Positions 1 to 6,811 of a stretch of 64,000 bases of DNA are shown piece by piece. This stretch comes from Lactococcus ileimucosae (GTDB taxonomy: Bacteria; Bacillota; Bacilli; Lactobacillales; Streptococcaceae). The notes beneath the pieces are model-generated. The model ran no database searches. It was not told the origin of the DNA and saw nothing but the letters and a program-made list of their open reading frames with translations. The position numbers and the translations under genes were made by a program. Position 1 is the stretch's first letter. Each line of letters starts with the position of its first letter. The stretch covers positions 1-64,000 of the forward strand of contig NZ_CALPDE010000002.1 in the NCBI RefSeq assembly GCF_943193185.1. The letters run 5' to 3'.

Positions 1-738
1 ATCAATGACTTCTTGGCTGCAGATCCAGACTATACGCATCATGATGACTTGTCAGACTTCCTGACAGCCGTACAGAATGGTTCTATCGATAACAACTGGG
101 GGAACCCGGGACCAAATGACAATGTCCAACCCGACCAAATCAACTTTAGTATCATGGCACCGGGGACCATCTTTACCATGGCTGGGGAGCAGTACCGTTA
201 TTTGGAGAATCAAGGTGGGGGGAACCATTTGATTATTCGGAATGGCGTGTTTGGTGCAAGTTTCAATAATCAAGTAGACCGAATTAATAATTGGTACACT
301 TCCCTTGATCCAACAGTTCAAGCAATGGTTCAGCCTGTAGCAGATCATTTTGTGACAGGAGAAGTTGACTGGAGTTCCCTTACCTTTGACGGACCAGGAG
401 AACGCTGGATACCTAATAACTTGCACGATTTTCCCGAAGTTGAGACTGATATAAGTCAAGTTGATTCAAGTGGTAGTCCACGTGCCTTTGCACTATCTTT
501 AGCAGATGTGACACGTTTATCCGGTACAGGTCGTGCCTTTCCTAATCACGTAGGACGCATAGAAGGTGGCCCAAATCATGGTTTCTGGTGGCTTCGAACG
601 CCCAGCACGAGCTTAGACCATAGTCTGCGTATACTTGGAGGTCAACCTAATGATCCGTCAAATGGTGTAATTTCTATGGGACCAAGAGTTGCCGCAGCTG
701 CCGGTGGTGCTCGTCCCGCCCTCATCGTTCACCAATAA
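1..738 (+). CDS. SipW-type mosaic exported protein, C-terminal part (5' end outside window)
   Basis: Open from base 1 in frame 1, so the gene begins upstream of the window. The first 60 or so residues match the complete paralogue at 6812-8431 almost exactly, with about eight base differences over the first 186 nt. Identity falls sharply just after the shared residues FTMAG. The tail keeps the framework seen in all three copies: FPEV, QVD.SGSPRAF.LS.AD..RLS, WWLRTP and a final RPALI. The residues between WWLRTP and RPALI are unrelated to the other copies. The WLRTP...RPAL pattern resembles DUF6273-type tails (from memory). Function unknown; a cell-surface role is inferred from the signal peptides of the complete copies. 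Confidence 0.8.
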   Translation: MNDFLAADPDYTHHDDLSDFLTAVQNGSIDNNWGNPGPNDNVQPDQINFSIMAPGTIFTMAGEQYRYLENQGGGNHLIIRNGVFGASFNNQVDRINNWYTSLDPTVQAMVQPVADHFVTGEVDWSSLTFDGPGERWIPNNLHDFPEVETDISQVDSSGSPRAFALSLADVTRLSGTGRAFPNHVGRIEGGPNHGFWWLRTPSTSLDHSLRILGGQPNDPSNGVISMGPRVAAAAGGARPALIVHQ

Positions 739-760
739 AGTAAAAATAGGGACCAGAACA

Positions 761-810
761 AAAAAATCACCCAACACGGCGCTTTACATGCCTCATTGAG
801 TGATTTTTTA
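761..810 (+). terminator. Rho-independent terminator after the mosaic gene
   Basis: An A-rich left arm (AAAAAATCACCCAA) pairs with TTGAGTGATTTTTT, with one C/A mismatch. The T run follows directly. It lies 23 nt after the stop codon and may also serve the converging minus-strand module. Confidence 0.7.
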
Positions 811-867
811 TATTTATTTTAAGAGCTTCCCTTATTCTCCTTATGGAGAACAGGTTTCTTATTTAGG

Positions 868-1128
868 TTAAATGCTATCTAATGTCCGTTTTTGCTCCTC
901 AAAAACCTCCGTTAGCTTATGCGCAAAATTGCCTTTGATGGCCCCTTTTAGAGCAGATGAATTCTTGGAAAGCGCTTGTTTTGCTGTAGCTACTTCATGC
1001 TTTGACGTTTTCTCCAACTGAGTTCGTTGTTGTCTGCTTTTATCTACAGCAATCAGCCCTTTTATTTGAATTCTTATTTTCTGAAACTCTTTCTGAGCTT
1101 TCTTAATAAGTTCATCTACACCATTCAT
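868..1128 (-). CDS. Small helical protein, type VII effector partner (module 1)
   Basis: 86 residues, almost wholly helical, Lys/Gln rich, without signal peptide or Cys. It is a clear paralogue of the 86-residue protein at 14430-14690: both share KNAQKE/KKAQKE, LSKNSxALK and KGNFAxKLTExFExQK. Last gene of the module, after the 105-residue helical protein. In characterised LXG effector loci, two small helical proteins bind the helical targeting domain of the effector before export by the type VII system; that role is inferred here from size, fold and position. The ribosome binding site (AAGGAG) overlaps the end of the preceding gene and is rather far from this ATG. Confidence 0.75.
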   Translation of the reverse strand: MNGVDELIKKAQKEFQKIRIQIKGLIAVDKSRQQRTQLEKTSKHEVATAKQALSKNSSALKGAIKGNFAHKLTEVFEEQKRTLDSI

Positions 1129-1137
1129 ACTTAAGCA

Positions 1138-1455
1138 TCAATCTCCTTCCTTCAATTGACGATATTGTCTATTAAATTCGTGTTCAGCTTCTTCCAACTG
1201 CTGTTGAATTTTTCTTTTCTCAGCTTGGAATTTTTCACCGTATTCTTCTGAAAGTTGATGGAGGCGATAGCGTGAAAACTGAGAGGCTTCCGAAGCATCC
1301 CCCTCTGCCTCTCGAAGCATCTGAGAGATATCCTTTGATGCCTCTTCCATCAGCTGATTAAAGGTCTGTTCTCCCCGTCTTATCTCCTCTGCCTGTTCTT
1401 CCAGCTGTGCTCTTTTGTAGTTATAATCCCGTCTTAATTCTTCTTCTGTAAGCAA
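1138..1455 (-). CDS. Small coiled-coil protein, type VII effector partner (module 1)
   Basis: 105 residues, Glu/Gln/Arg rich and predicted to be one long coiled coil. It begins with TTG 11 nt after the lipase gene stop, with GGAAAAGAG as a binding site. The stretch SEASQFSRYRLHQLSEE recurs in the decayed copy at 14234-14427, tying the two modules together. Probable partner or chaperone of the lipase's helical tail, as for the accessory proteins of LXG toxins. The function is inferred from context. Confidence 0.75.
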   Translation of the reverse strand: MLTEEELRRDYNYKRAQLEEQAEEIRRGEQTFNQLMEEASKDISQMLREAEGDASEASQFSRYRLHQLSEEYGEKFQAEKRKIQQQLEEAEHEFNRQYRQLKEGD

Positions 1456-1466
1456 AACTCTTTTCC

Positions 1467-2714
1467 TTAGCCTTTCAATTCTTGTGCCAATTCGGCATCT
1501 CGTGCAAGCAGTTCTGAAATTTTCTCCTTGATTTCACGCTCAAGCTGCTTGAATTTGTCGCTCATCTGTTTGACTTGATCCATTTTATGTTGATAGAGTT
1601 GTGTCGGGATTCCCACGATATTGTTTTCTGTAAAACCAACACTTTCGAGGGCTGCATAGACTTCCCACTTCTCAAGTTGGCTTCCTACAGCTACTGCATC
1701 TGATAAGGTTTTCATCCAAAGGTTTTCTGCCTTTTTGATCCCCTCTTGATAGACCTGCATAACATTGGTCATCGCCAGCTGAAATTCTGCGCCAGCTGTG
1801 GAAACAACGGCCAGAGCTTGAGCAGAGTCCAGATATATTTTTTCACCAGAGGATAAGCCACCCGCACTTGCTGTTAAAGTTTTCTTTAAAACTTCTAAGG
1901 CTTCCATCTGCACCTTAAAGGAATGGGAAAGCTGAGTCATTTTGGAGTTCAGAACGGCTTGTTGTGGGATGCCATGACTTTTTCCTTTTCCATCCAAGAT
2001 ATTTCCTTTTTCATCAAACTTCCATAGATTAAGATCATGGTAATTAAGGGGATTGAGCCCTAGAAAACCATAATTAAGCACAACTTCTGAACCTGTTGTG
2101 TCTATCTTCTGACCTAAAACACTCCACAGTAGCTTTCCATTTTTAAAGCGAGCAATGATATCTCCACCATAGCCGACTAAATCCATTTGATTGAGGAAGT
2201 TTGTTAGCATCCCAGGATTTTGTTTTACCCACACTTTAGCTTGCGGCGACAAGACACTATAAGGGTCTGGACCATTAAAAGTTACCGACTGCCAGTGATG
2301 CTCTGCACCTTGTGCTAGAGCAAGAAAAGCACCGAGCGAGTGACCTGTTGTTGAAATATCAGAATACGGGTAAGCTTTAGCTACTTCATTGGCAAAACGA
2401 TTGGCGGAATCCAGCTGAAAACCGCCTACAGAACCCATGACATTGAGCCCATCTACGGCCAGGTCTTTCCAGTCGGAAGGATTTGTCCCAGCATAGGCAA
2501 TTACAACTTGGCTGGTATCAGTTTCTCCCTCTATTTTAGGAGCCACAGCCATTGCTTGAAACCCGTTTTCTGTACTATCTTCAGACTTTAAAACTTCCCA
2601 CTTTTTACCATTGACAGTAAAAACGTCCCCCTCATGGAGAACTTGCTTATCTTTTACATTTCTGTCAACACGATAAGCTTCGCTCGCTAAGTTTTTATAA
2701 TCTTCCGGTGTCAT
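1467..2714 (-). CDS. Type VII-secreted lipase with C-terminal LXG-like domain (TslA-like architecture)
   Basis: 415 residues. The N-terminal half is an alpha/beta-hydrolase of the class-3 lipase/DUF2974 kind, with nucleophile motif GHSLGA (Ser126), a probable acid Asp178 in QMDLV and a probable His226 in NYHDL. Residues from about 265 onward are all-helical and resemble an LXG/WXG-type targeting domain placed at the C-terminus, reversed relative to normal LXG toxins. The type VII-dependent lipase TslA of Staphylococcus aureus has this reversed layout (recalled, not searched). The upstream membrane-protein gene overlaps its start by 4 nt (ATGA) and is the likely immunity gene; two helical partners follow. 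Paralogue at 12963-14222. No ESX core genes are in the window. Confidence 0.8.
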   Translation of the reverse strand: MTPEDYKNLASEAYRVDRNVKDKQVLHEGDVFTVNGKKWEVLKSEDSTENGFQAMAVAPKIEGETDTSQVVIAYAGTNPSDWKDLAVDGLNVMGSVGGFQLDSANRFANEVAKAYPYSDISTTGHSLGAFLALAQGAEHHWQSVTFNGPDPYSVLSPQAKVWVKQNPGMLTNFLNQMDLVGYGGDIIARFKNGKLLWSVLGQKIDTTGSEVVLNYGFLGLNPLNYHDLNLWKFDEKGNILDGKGKSHGIPQQAVLNSKMTQLSHSFKVQMEALEVLKKTLTASAGGLSSGEKIYLDSAQALAVVSTAGAEFQLAMTNVMQVYQEGIKKAENLWMKTLSDAVAVGSQLEKWEVYAALESVGFTENNIVGIPTQLYQHKMDQVKQMSDKFKQLEREIKEKISELLARDAELAQELKG

Positions 2715-3100
2715 TTTATAATCTCGCGCTCTCCGTTTCCGTAAATTACTTCTAGAGGACTGTCAGAGACATCAGTATTTTTACTTGGCTCATATTTATC
2801 GCCAAAAACAATTCCTATCCTATTTCTTTCCAAGCCCATAACAAAAACTTGACCATTTACTGTAACATCAGCATCTATAGACCAAGGCAATCCGATACCG
2901 TCAGATGAGCCTTCACCTTTAAAGACAACTTTTGTTGCACGTGGCTCTTCTTTTTTCAAAGCCAAGGCAGCCTGTCTTTGGTACTCTAAATTTTGATTAT
3001 GTGCTTTTTTGTCCATAAACATTTTTCCTCCAATAGCAAGTCCCAAAATAACAAGCACAGCCGTTATTCCAACTGCTATTCTCTTTGTCTGTTTCGACAT
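2711..3100 (-). CDS. Membrane-anchored immunity candidate for the type VII lipase (module 1)
   Basis: 129 residues. One N-terminal transmembrane helix (about residues 9-28) is followed by an extracytoplasmic domain of about 95 residues. It is a paralogue of the 126-residue protein at 12586-12966, sharing the QRxAALAxK segment after the membrane helix and the ending V.YxNG.xE. It sits directly before the lipase gene with an ATGA overlap in both modules, so the pair is translationally coupled. An outward-facing protein fits neutralisation of a lipase acting on the outer membrane leaflet, as for the TilA/TslA pair. Immunity is inferred from position and topology. Confidence 0.7.
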   Translation of the reverse strand: MSKQTKRIAVGITAVLVILGLAIGGKMFMDKKAHNQNLEYQRQAALALKKEEPRATKVVFKGEGSSDGIGLPWSIDADVTVNGQVFVMGLERNRIGIVFGDKYEPSKNTDVSDSPLEVIYGNGEREIIK

Positions 3101-3151
3101 GCTTTATTTCCTTTAAAAAAGTAGTCTTTTCAGACTACAAATTTCTTTGAT

Positions 3152-3442
3152 TTAGAACCCAAAACTTTGCGCATCTTGTGCATCACGTTCTGCAACTGTA
3201 TCTGCATATTTGTTGAGTTGTTGGTTGATGCTTTCTAGCAATTCTTCAAACTTTTGAACATTTTGATAGAGTTGGTTGTATTGCTCCAAGTAAGCTTGGA
3301 AAGCTTGACCTTTCCACTCTTCCGCGATTGTGCTGTTCATTGAATTTACACGTTGAATCGCTTGTTCGATTTCTTCCTTAGATTGGATATAAACTTGAGC
3401 TTGTTGCTTTAGTTCTTCGGGTGTAACGCTAATTGTTGCCAT
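3152..3442 (-). CDS. WXG100 family protein (EsxA-like)
   Basis: 96 residues forming a helical hairpin, with the signature W-K-G turn (EEWKGQAF) near residue 43 and no signal peptide. WXG100 proteins are exported by the type VII (ESX) system, usually as dimers, and often accompany LXG effectors. Good SD (AAAGGAG) before the ATG. It is first in the minus-strand module and transcribed towards the immunity and lipase genes with a 51-nt gap. The second lipase module has no WXG100 gene. The secretion machinery itself must be encoded elsewhere. Confidence 0.9.
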   Translation of the reverse strand: MATISVTPEELKQQAQVYIQSKEEIEQAIQRVNSMNSTIAEEWKGQAFQAYLEQYNQLYQNVQKFEELLESINQQLNKYADTVAERDAQDAQSFGF

Positions 3443-3522
3443 TTTTATTCTCCTTTAAAATAATATAATATATGTAATAAAAAATTATTACCTTACTTTA
3501 TAAGAAAACACGCCAAGCAAAA

Positions 3523-3548
3523 GTGAGAAAACAACATTATTTTCTCAC
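3523..3548. promoter_or_regulatory. Perfect 9-bp inverted repeat upstream of the WXG100 gene
   Basis: GTGAGAAAA and TTTTCTCAC are separated by 8 nt, about 80 nt upstream of the WXG100 start. No T run follows on either strand, so an operator is more likely than a terminator. The regulator is unknown. Confidence 0.45.
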
Positions 3549-3676
3549 AATATTATTTTATCAACATCTTCTAAAAATGTCAAAAAATATTAGCGGTGAG
3601 CACAAGGAGTAAAGAGAGTCACAAAGCTGGAGAGTTCAGCAGTAGAGCAGTGAGTTTTCTCAGTGAAGCGCAAAAA

Positions 3677-3704
3677 AATAAGGCCTTTTAAATTAGACCT
3701 TATT
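3677..3704. terminator. Terminator-like hairpin downstream of the glycosyltransferase gene
   Basis: AATAAGG pairs with CCTTATT around a 14-nt AT-rich loop. It lies just beyond the 3' end of the minus-strand gene. On the minus strand it is followed by T residues. Confidence 0.5.
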
Positions 3705-3723
3705 TATTAACTGTTGCATTATA

Positions 3724-4659
3724 TTATTCTTCGATATTGTCTTCCTTGATAAAGTAGTTTGGACGTTGTTTCGTCTCGAGAAAGACCTTGGACAAGTACT
3801 TTCCAATGATACCTAGAGAGAGAAGCTGTAAACCACCAAGCATCAGGATAAGGATAATGAGTGTAGGAAAACCCTGAACAGCTTCACCCCAGAAGAGAGT
3901 TTTCAAGGTATAAAAAAGGCTCATTAAAACAGAAATTAGAAAGCTAATAAACCCAATAAATGTAGCCAAACTCAGAGGAGCATCCGAAAAATTAATGATA
4001 CCGTCAATGGAGTAGTGGAGCAGCCCCCAAAAGCTCCAAGAGGTTTTTCCCGCGACACGCTCTACATTCTTGTACTCTAAGTATGTCACATCATAACCTA
4101 CCCAAGAGAACAAGCCTTTGGAAAAGCGATTGTGCTCGGGAAGTTCCAAAACACTATCAACTACCTGACGGGTCATAAGACGGTAATCTCGCGCCCCGTC
4201 AACCATCTGGGTACTTGATATTTTATTGATTATCTTATAAAAAGTTTTTGCAAAGAGAGAGCGAATAAAGGGTTCGTCCTTGCGTGAAATGCGCCGTGTT
4301 CCAACAATATCATAGCCCTCCAAAATCTTGGCATACATTTCATTGAGCATGTGGGGAGGATCTTGCAAGTCAGCATCCATAACCGTTACATAGTCACCTC
4401 TGGCTGCACGTAACCCAGCCAAAAGTGCGGCTTCTTTACCAAAGTTTCTGGAAAAGCTTATATATTTAATGTTGGAATATTTTTTGCTGAGTGACTTAAT
4501 CACATCAAGTGTCTGATCGGAAGAACCATCGTTAATAAAATAAAAAGTTTTGTCTAGGGGTAAATCTAAAGTTTGAACATTGACCTCATCGACAAAGAGC
4601 GCAAGGGTTTCCTCTTCATTGTAGGCAGGGACAATGATTGATAGTGTTTGCTTTTCCAT
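3724..4659 (-). CDS. Family 2 glycosyltransferase, GtrB/CsbB-like polyprenyl-phosphate type
   Basis: 311 residues from the chosen ATG at 4659, which follows AAAGGAG; an ATG eight codons upstream has no such site. The GT-A domain starts with IIVPAYNEEE, has the metal-binding DADLQDPP and a QxxRW-like region, and is followed by two transmembrane helices (about residues 225-250 and 262-285). This is the layout of GtrB/CsbB/DPM1-like enzymes, which transfer a hexose from a nucleotide sugar to undecaprenyl phosphate for later use outside the cell. Acceptor and sugar cannot be read from sequence. It is monocistronic here and no matching GtrC-type transferase is adjacent. Confidence 0.85.
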   Translation of the reverse strand: MEKQTLSIIVPAYNEEETLALFVDEVNVQTLDLPLDKTFYFINDGSSDQTLDVIKSLSKKYSNIKYISFSRNFGKEAALLAGLRAARGDYVTVMDADLQDPPHMLNEMYAKILEGYDIVGTRRISRKDEPFIRSLFAKTFYKIINKISSTQMVDGARDYRLMTRQVVDSVLELPEHNRFSKGLFSWVGYDVTYLEYKNVERVAGKTSWSFWGLLHYSIDGIINFSDAPLSLATFIGFISFLISVLMSLFYTLKTLFWGEAVQGFPTLIILILMLGGLQLLSLGIIGKYLSKVFLETKQRPNYFIKEDNIEE

Positions 4660-4833
4660 GACTTGCTCCTTTCTCATTTTCACATCCTCATGTACAGATG
4701 AAAAGAGTTAAACTTTTAATATTATATCACAATATCACAGTTTGATTTTTACAGTCTGGCCGAGTTTTATAAATTCTAAGCCAACCTGTATTTATTTTCT
4801 ATAACACTCACTTTTTGGACAGTTAGCTCCTTC

Positions 4834-4862
4834 TTGACGAATTTTAGTTTTGTGTGTATAAT
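4834..4862 (+). promoter_or_regulatory. Promoter of accDA
   Basis: TTGACG and TATAAT are separated by exactly 17 nt. The TTG start of accD lies about 95 nt downstream. The spacing and near-consensus boxes make this a strong vegetative promoter. A partial AGTTTGATT near 4739 is only a half match to a FabT-like site. Confidence 0.75.
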
Positions 4863-4958
4863 TAGATAATTAAAATAAAAATGATGTGAAAACAGATAAA
4901 TATCTGCTAAAAAAGTTTATATCAGGCTCTTTTGAACCTCGATAAAAAGGAGAAATAA

Positions 4959-5825
4959 TTGGCTCTCTTTCAAAAGAAAAAATATATCAAGATTAATCCC
5001 AATCGTTCGACTGATCAGAAAGAAAGAACTAAACCTGAAGTTCCAGATGAACTTTTTGCCAAATGTCCTGCCTGTAAACACAGTATTTATTGTCAGGATC
5101 TTGGTGACAGCAAGATTTGCCCACATTGTGGCTATAACTTCCGGATTACAGCTCCCGAGCGTCTGAAACTTTTAGTGGATACGGATTCGTTTGAAGAAAG
5201 GTTTACAGGGATCGAAAGTAAAAATCCATTGGACTTTCCCAACTATGTAGAAAAGTTAGCGGCGATTAAGGAAGAGACAGGTCTAGATGAGGCTGTTATG
5301 ACAGGAACGGCGAGGATTAAAGGGCAGAAGGTTGCTCTAGCCATCATGGATTCGACCTTCATCATGGCCTCTATGGGGACCGTTGTTGGCGAAAAAATAA
5401 CACGTCTTTTCGAAATGGCGACAGCTGAAAAGCTTCCAGTTCTTATTTTTACAGCTTCTGGTGGGGCGCGGATGCAAGAAGGAATTATGTCCCTTATGCA
5501 GATGGCGAAGATATCTGCAGCTGTCAAGAAACATTCTACTGCTGGATTGCTCTATATCACTGTTTTAACAGATCCAACTACTGGTGGAGTGACGGCTTCT
5601 TTTGCCATGTTGGGAGATATTATCTTGGCAGAACCGCAGTCATTGATTGGCTTTGCGGGACGACGGGTTATTGAGCAAACTGTACGTCAGACCTTGCCAG
5701 ATGATTTCCAAAAGGCAGAGTTTCTTCTAAAGCATGGTTTTGTAGATGCTATTGTCAAACGTCAAGAGATGCGTGAAAATCTGGCCTTACTGTTGAAACT
5801 TCATGGAGGTGTGAAAAATGTCTGA
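4959..5825 (+). CDS. accD: Acetyl-CoA carboxylase carboxyltransferase beta subunit
   Basis: 288 residues. Together with AccA it transfers CO2 from carboxybiotin to acetyl-CoA, giving malonyl-CoA for fatty acid synthesis. The N-terminal zinc ribbon is visible as CPAC...CPHC (about residues 29-50), followed by the crotonase-like carboxyltransferase fold with the [10 protein letters not shown] segment. It starts at TTG 4959 behind AAGGAG. It overlaps accA by 8 nt, so the two subunits are coupled. Within the window its upstream neighbour is on the other strand and a strong promoter lies directly before it, so here accDA is a two-gene operon not preceded by fab/accBC genes. Confidence 0.97.
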   Translation: MALFQKKKYIKINPNRSTDQKERTKPEVPDELFAKCPACKHSIYCQDLGDSKICPHCGYNFRITAPERLKLLVDTDSFEERFTGIESKNPLDFPNYVEKLAAIKEETGLDEAVMTGTARIKGQKVALAIMDSTFIMASMGTVVGEKITRLFEMATAEKLPVLIFTASGGARMQEGIMSLMQMAKISAAVKKHSTAGLLYITVLTDPTTGGVTASFAMLGDIILAEPQSLIGFAGRRVIEQTVRQTLPDDFQKAEFLLKHGFVDAIVKRQEMRENLALLLKLHGGVKNV

Positions 5826-6573
5826 AATTGCAGAGATTATTAACAAAGCGCGTGCCAATGATCGTGTATCGGTACGTGATATTATCGCGGAAATTTTCAC
5901 AGATTTTTTTGAACTTCATGGGGACCGACAGTTTACAGATGATGAGGCTATTGTTGGAGGAATTGCTTCTTTTCAAGGTCAAGCGATTACTGTCATCGGC
6001 ATTCAAAAAGGCAAAAATCTTGAAGAAAACTTAGCGACGAACTTTGGCCAACCCAGTCCAAATGGTTATCGAAAAGCCTTACGTCTGATGAAGCAAGCTG
6101 AAAAGTTTAAACGTCCAATTATTACTTTCGTCAATACTGCTGGTGCCTATCCTGGTATTGAAGCAGAAGAGCGTGGACAGGGTGAAGCTATTGCGCGCAA
6201 CCTCTATGAAATGTCTGACTTAAAAGTTCCTGTGCTGACGTTCATCACTGGTGAAGGGGGATCTGGTGGTGCCTTAGCTTTAGCTGTTGCCAACAAGGTT
6301 TACATGTTAGAAAATGCCATGTACTCTGTCCTTTCTCCAGAAGGTTTTGCGACCATTCTCTGGAAAGACGGTTCACGGCGTGATGAAGCGGGAGAACTGA
6401 TGAAGATTAGGGCTGAGGATCAGCTTAAGATGGGCATTATCGAGGGGATTATCCCCGAAGAAAATCTCATGGAAAACTTGAAGCAAATCATTCAGAAAGA
6501 ACTTCATAACTTGGCACAGCTATCAGAAGAAGAGCTGCAAGAAAGTCGCTATCAACGTTTCAGAAAATATTAA
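5818..6573 (+). CDS. accA: Acetyl-CoA carboxylase carboxyltransferase alpha subunit
   Basis: 251 residues, a normal length for the lactic-acid-bacterial form, which is shorter than the E. coli protein. It has the GGIASFQGQ...IGxQKG start of the domain, the [19 protein letters not shown] segment and the glycine-rich [10 protein letters not shown] oxyanion region. It forms the alpha2beta2 carboxyltransferase with AccD. The start ATG lies inside the accD 3' end. A clear terminator follows 24 nt after the stop. Confidence 0.97.
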   Translation: MSEIAEIINKARANDRVSVRDIIAEIFTDFFELHGDRQFTDDEAIVGGIASFQGQAITVIGIQKGKNLEENLATNFGQPSPNGYRKALRLMKQAEKFKRPIITFVNTAGAYPGIEAEERGQGEAIARNLYEMSDLKVPVLTFITGEGGSGGALALAVANKVYMLENAMYSVLSPEGFATILWKDGSRRDEAGELMKIRAEDQLKMGIIEGIIPEENLMENLKQIIQKELHNLAQLSEEELQESRYQRFRKY

Positions 6574-6596
6574 ATTAAGACGATAAAATTTATACC

Positions 6597-6640
6597 AAAA
6601 GCTTAAGCGTGTTCTTTTCGGCAAGCGCTTGAGCTTTTTC
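6597..6640 (+). terminator. Terminator of accDA
   Basis: AAAAGCTTAAGCG pairs with CGCTTGAGCTTTTT, including one G-T pair, around a loop of about 17 nt, with a T run at the end. Confidence 0.8.
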
Positions 6641-6705
6641 AATTTACGGATGGTGGAGCGCTGAAACAGTTGTGTCTGTTTTTTCTCATCAAACACTCAT
6701 TTCAT

Positions 6706-6733
6706 TTGACCTTTTTTTTTTTTATACTATAGA
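6706..6733 (+). promoter_or_regulatory. Promoter with T12 spacer before mosaic gene copy 2
   Basis: TTGACC is followed by 12 consecutive T residues and then ATACTATAGA. With TATAGA as the -10 box the spacer is 16 nt; with TATACT it would be only 11. Slippage in the T run would change the -35/-10 distance directly. The same arrangement with the same T count is at 36233-36260. Assignment of the boxes is by eye. Confidence 0.6.
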
Positions 6734-6745
6734 TTCAGAAAGTAA

Positions 6746-6797
6746 ACGTAACATTAGAAATGTATATGTAATAAAAATCTAAAAGTACAGGTTACGT
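6746..6797 (+). promoter_or_regulatory. Leader inverted repeat next to the ribosome binding site
   Basis: ACGTAAC at 6746-6752 can pair with GTTACGT at 6791-6797, leaving AAAGGAGG just 3' of the stem. The second locus preserves six of the seven pairs. It could be a leader hairpin affecting translation or a split operator; no regulator is evident. Confidence 0.35.
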
Positions 6798-6811
6798 CAA
6801 AGGAGGAGTTT

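Larger units (their letters stand above)
6684..6811 (+). repeat. Upstream block duplicated before two mosaic genes (copy A)
   Basis: This 128-nt block carries promoter, leader and ribosome binding site. It is nearly identical to 36211-36338, with only a handful of substitutions, and continues into a conserved 5' coding part. The equality of promoter, leader and signal-peptide DNA indicates recent duplication or repeated gene conversion. Just 5' of the block, the two loci are unrelated. Confidence 0.85.

Noticed and set aside
4739-4755. Possible FabT operator upstream of accD
   Set aside because: Only one half (AGTTTGATT) is present; the second half of the dyad is missing.
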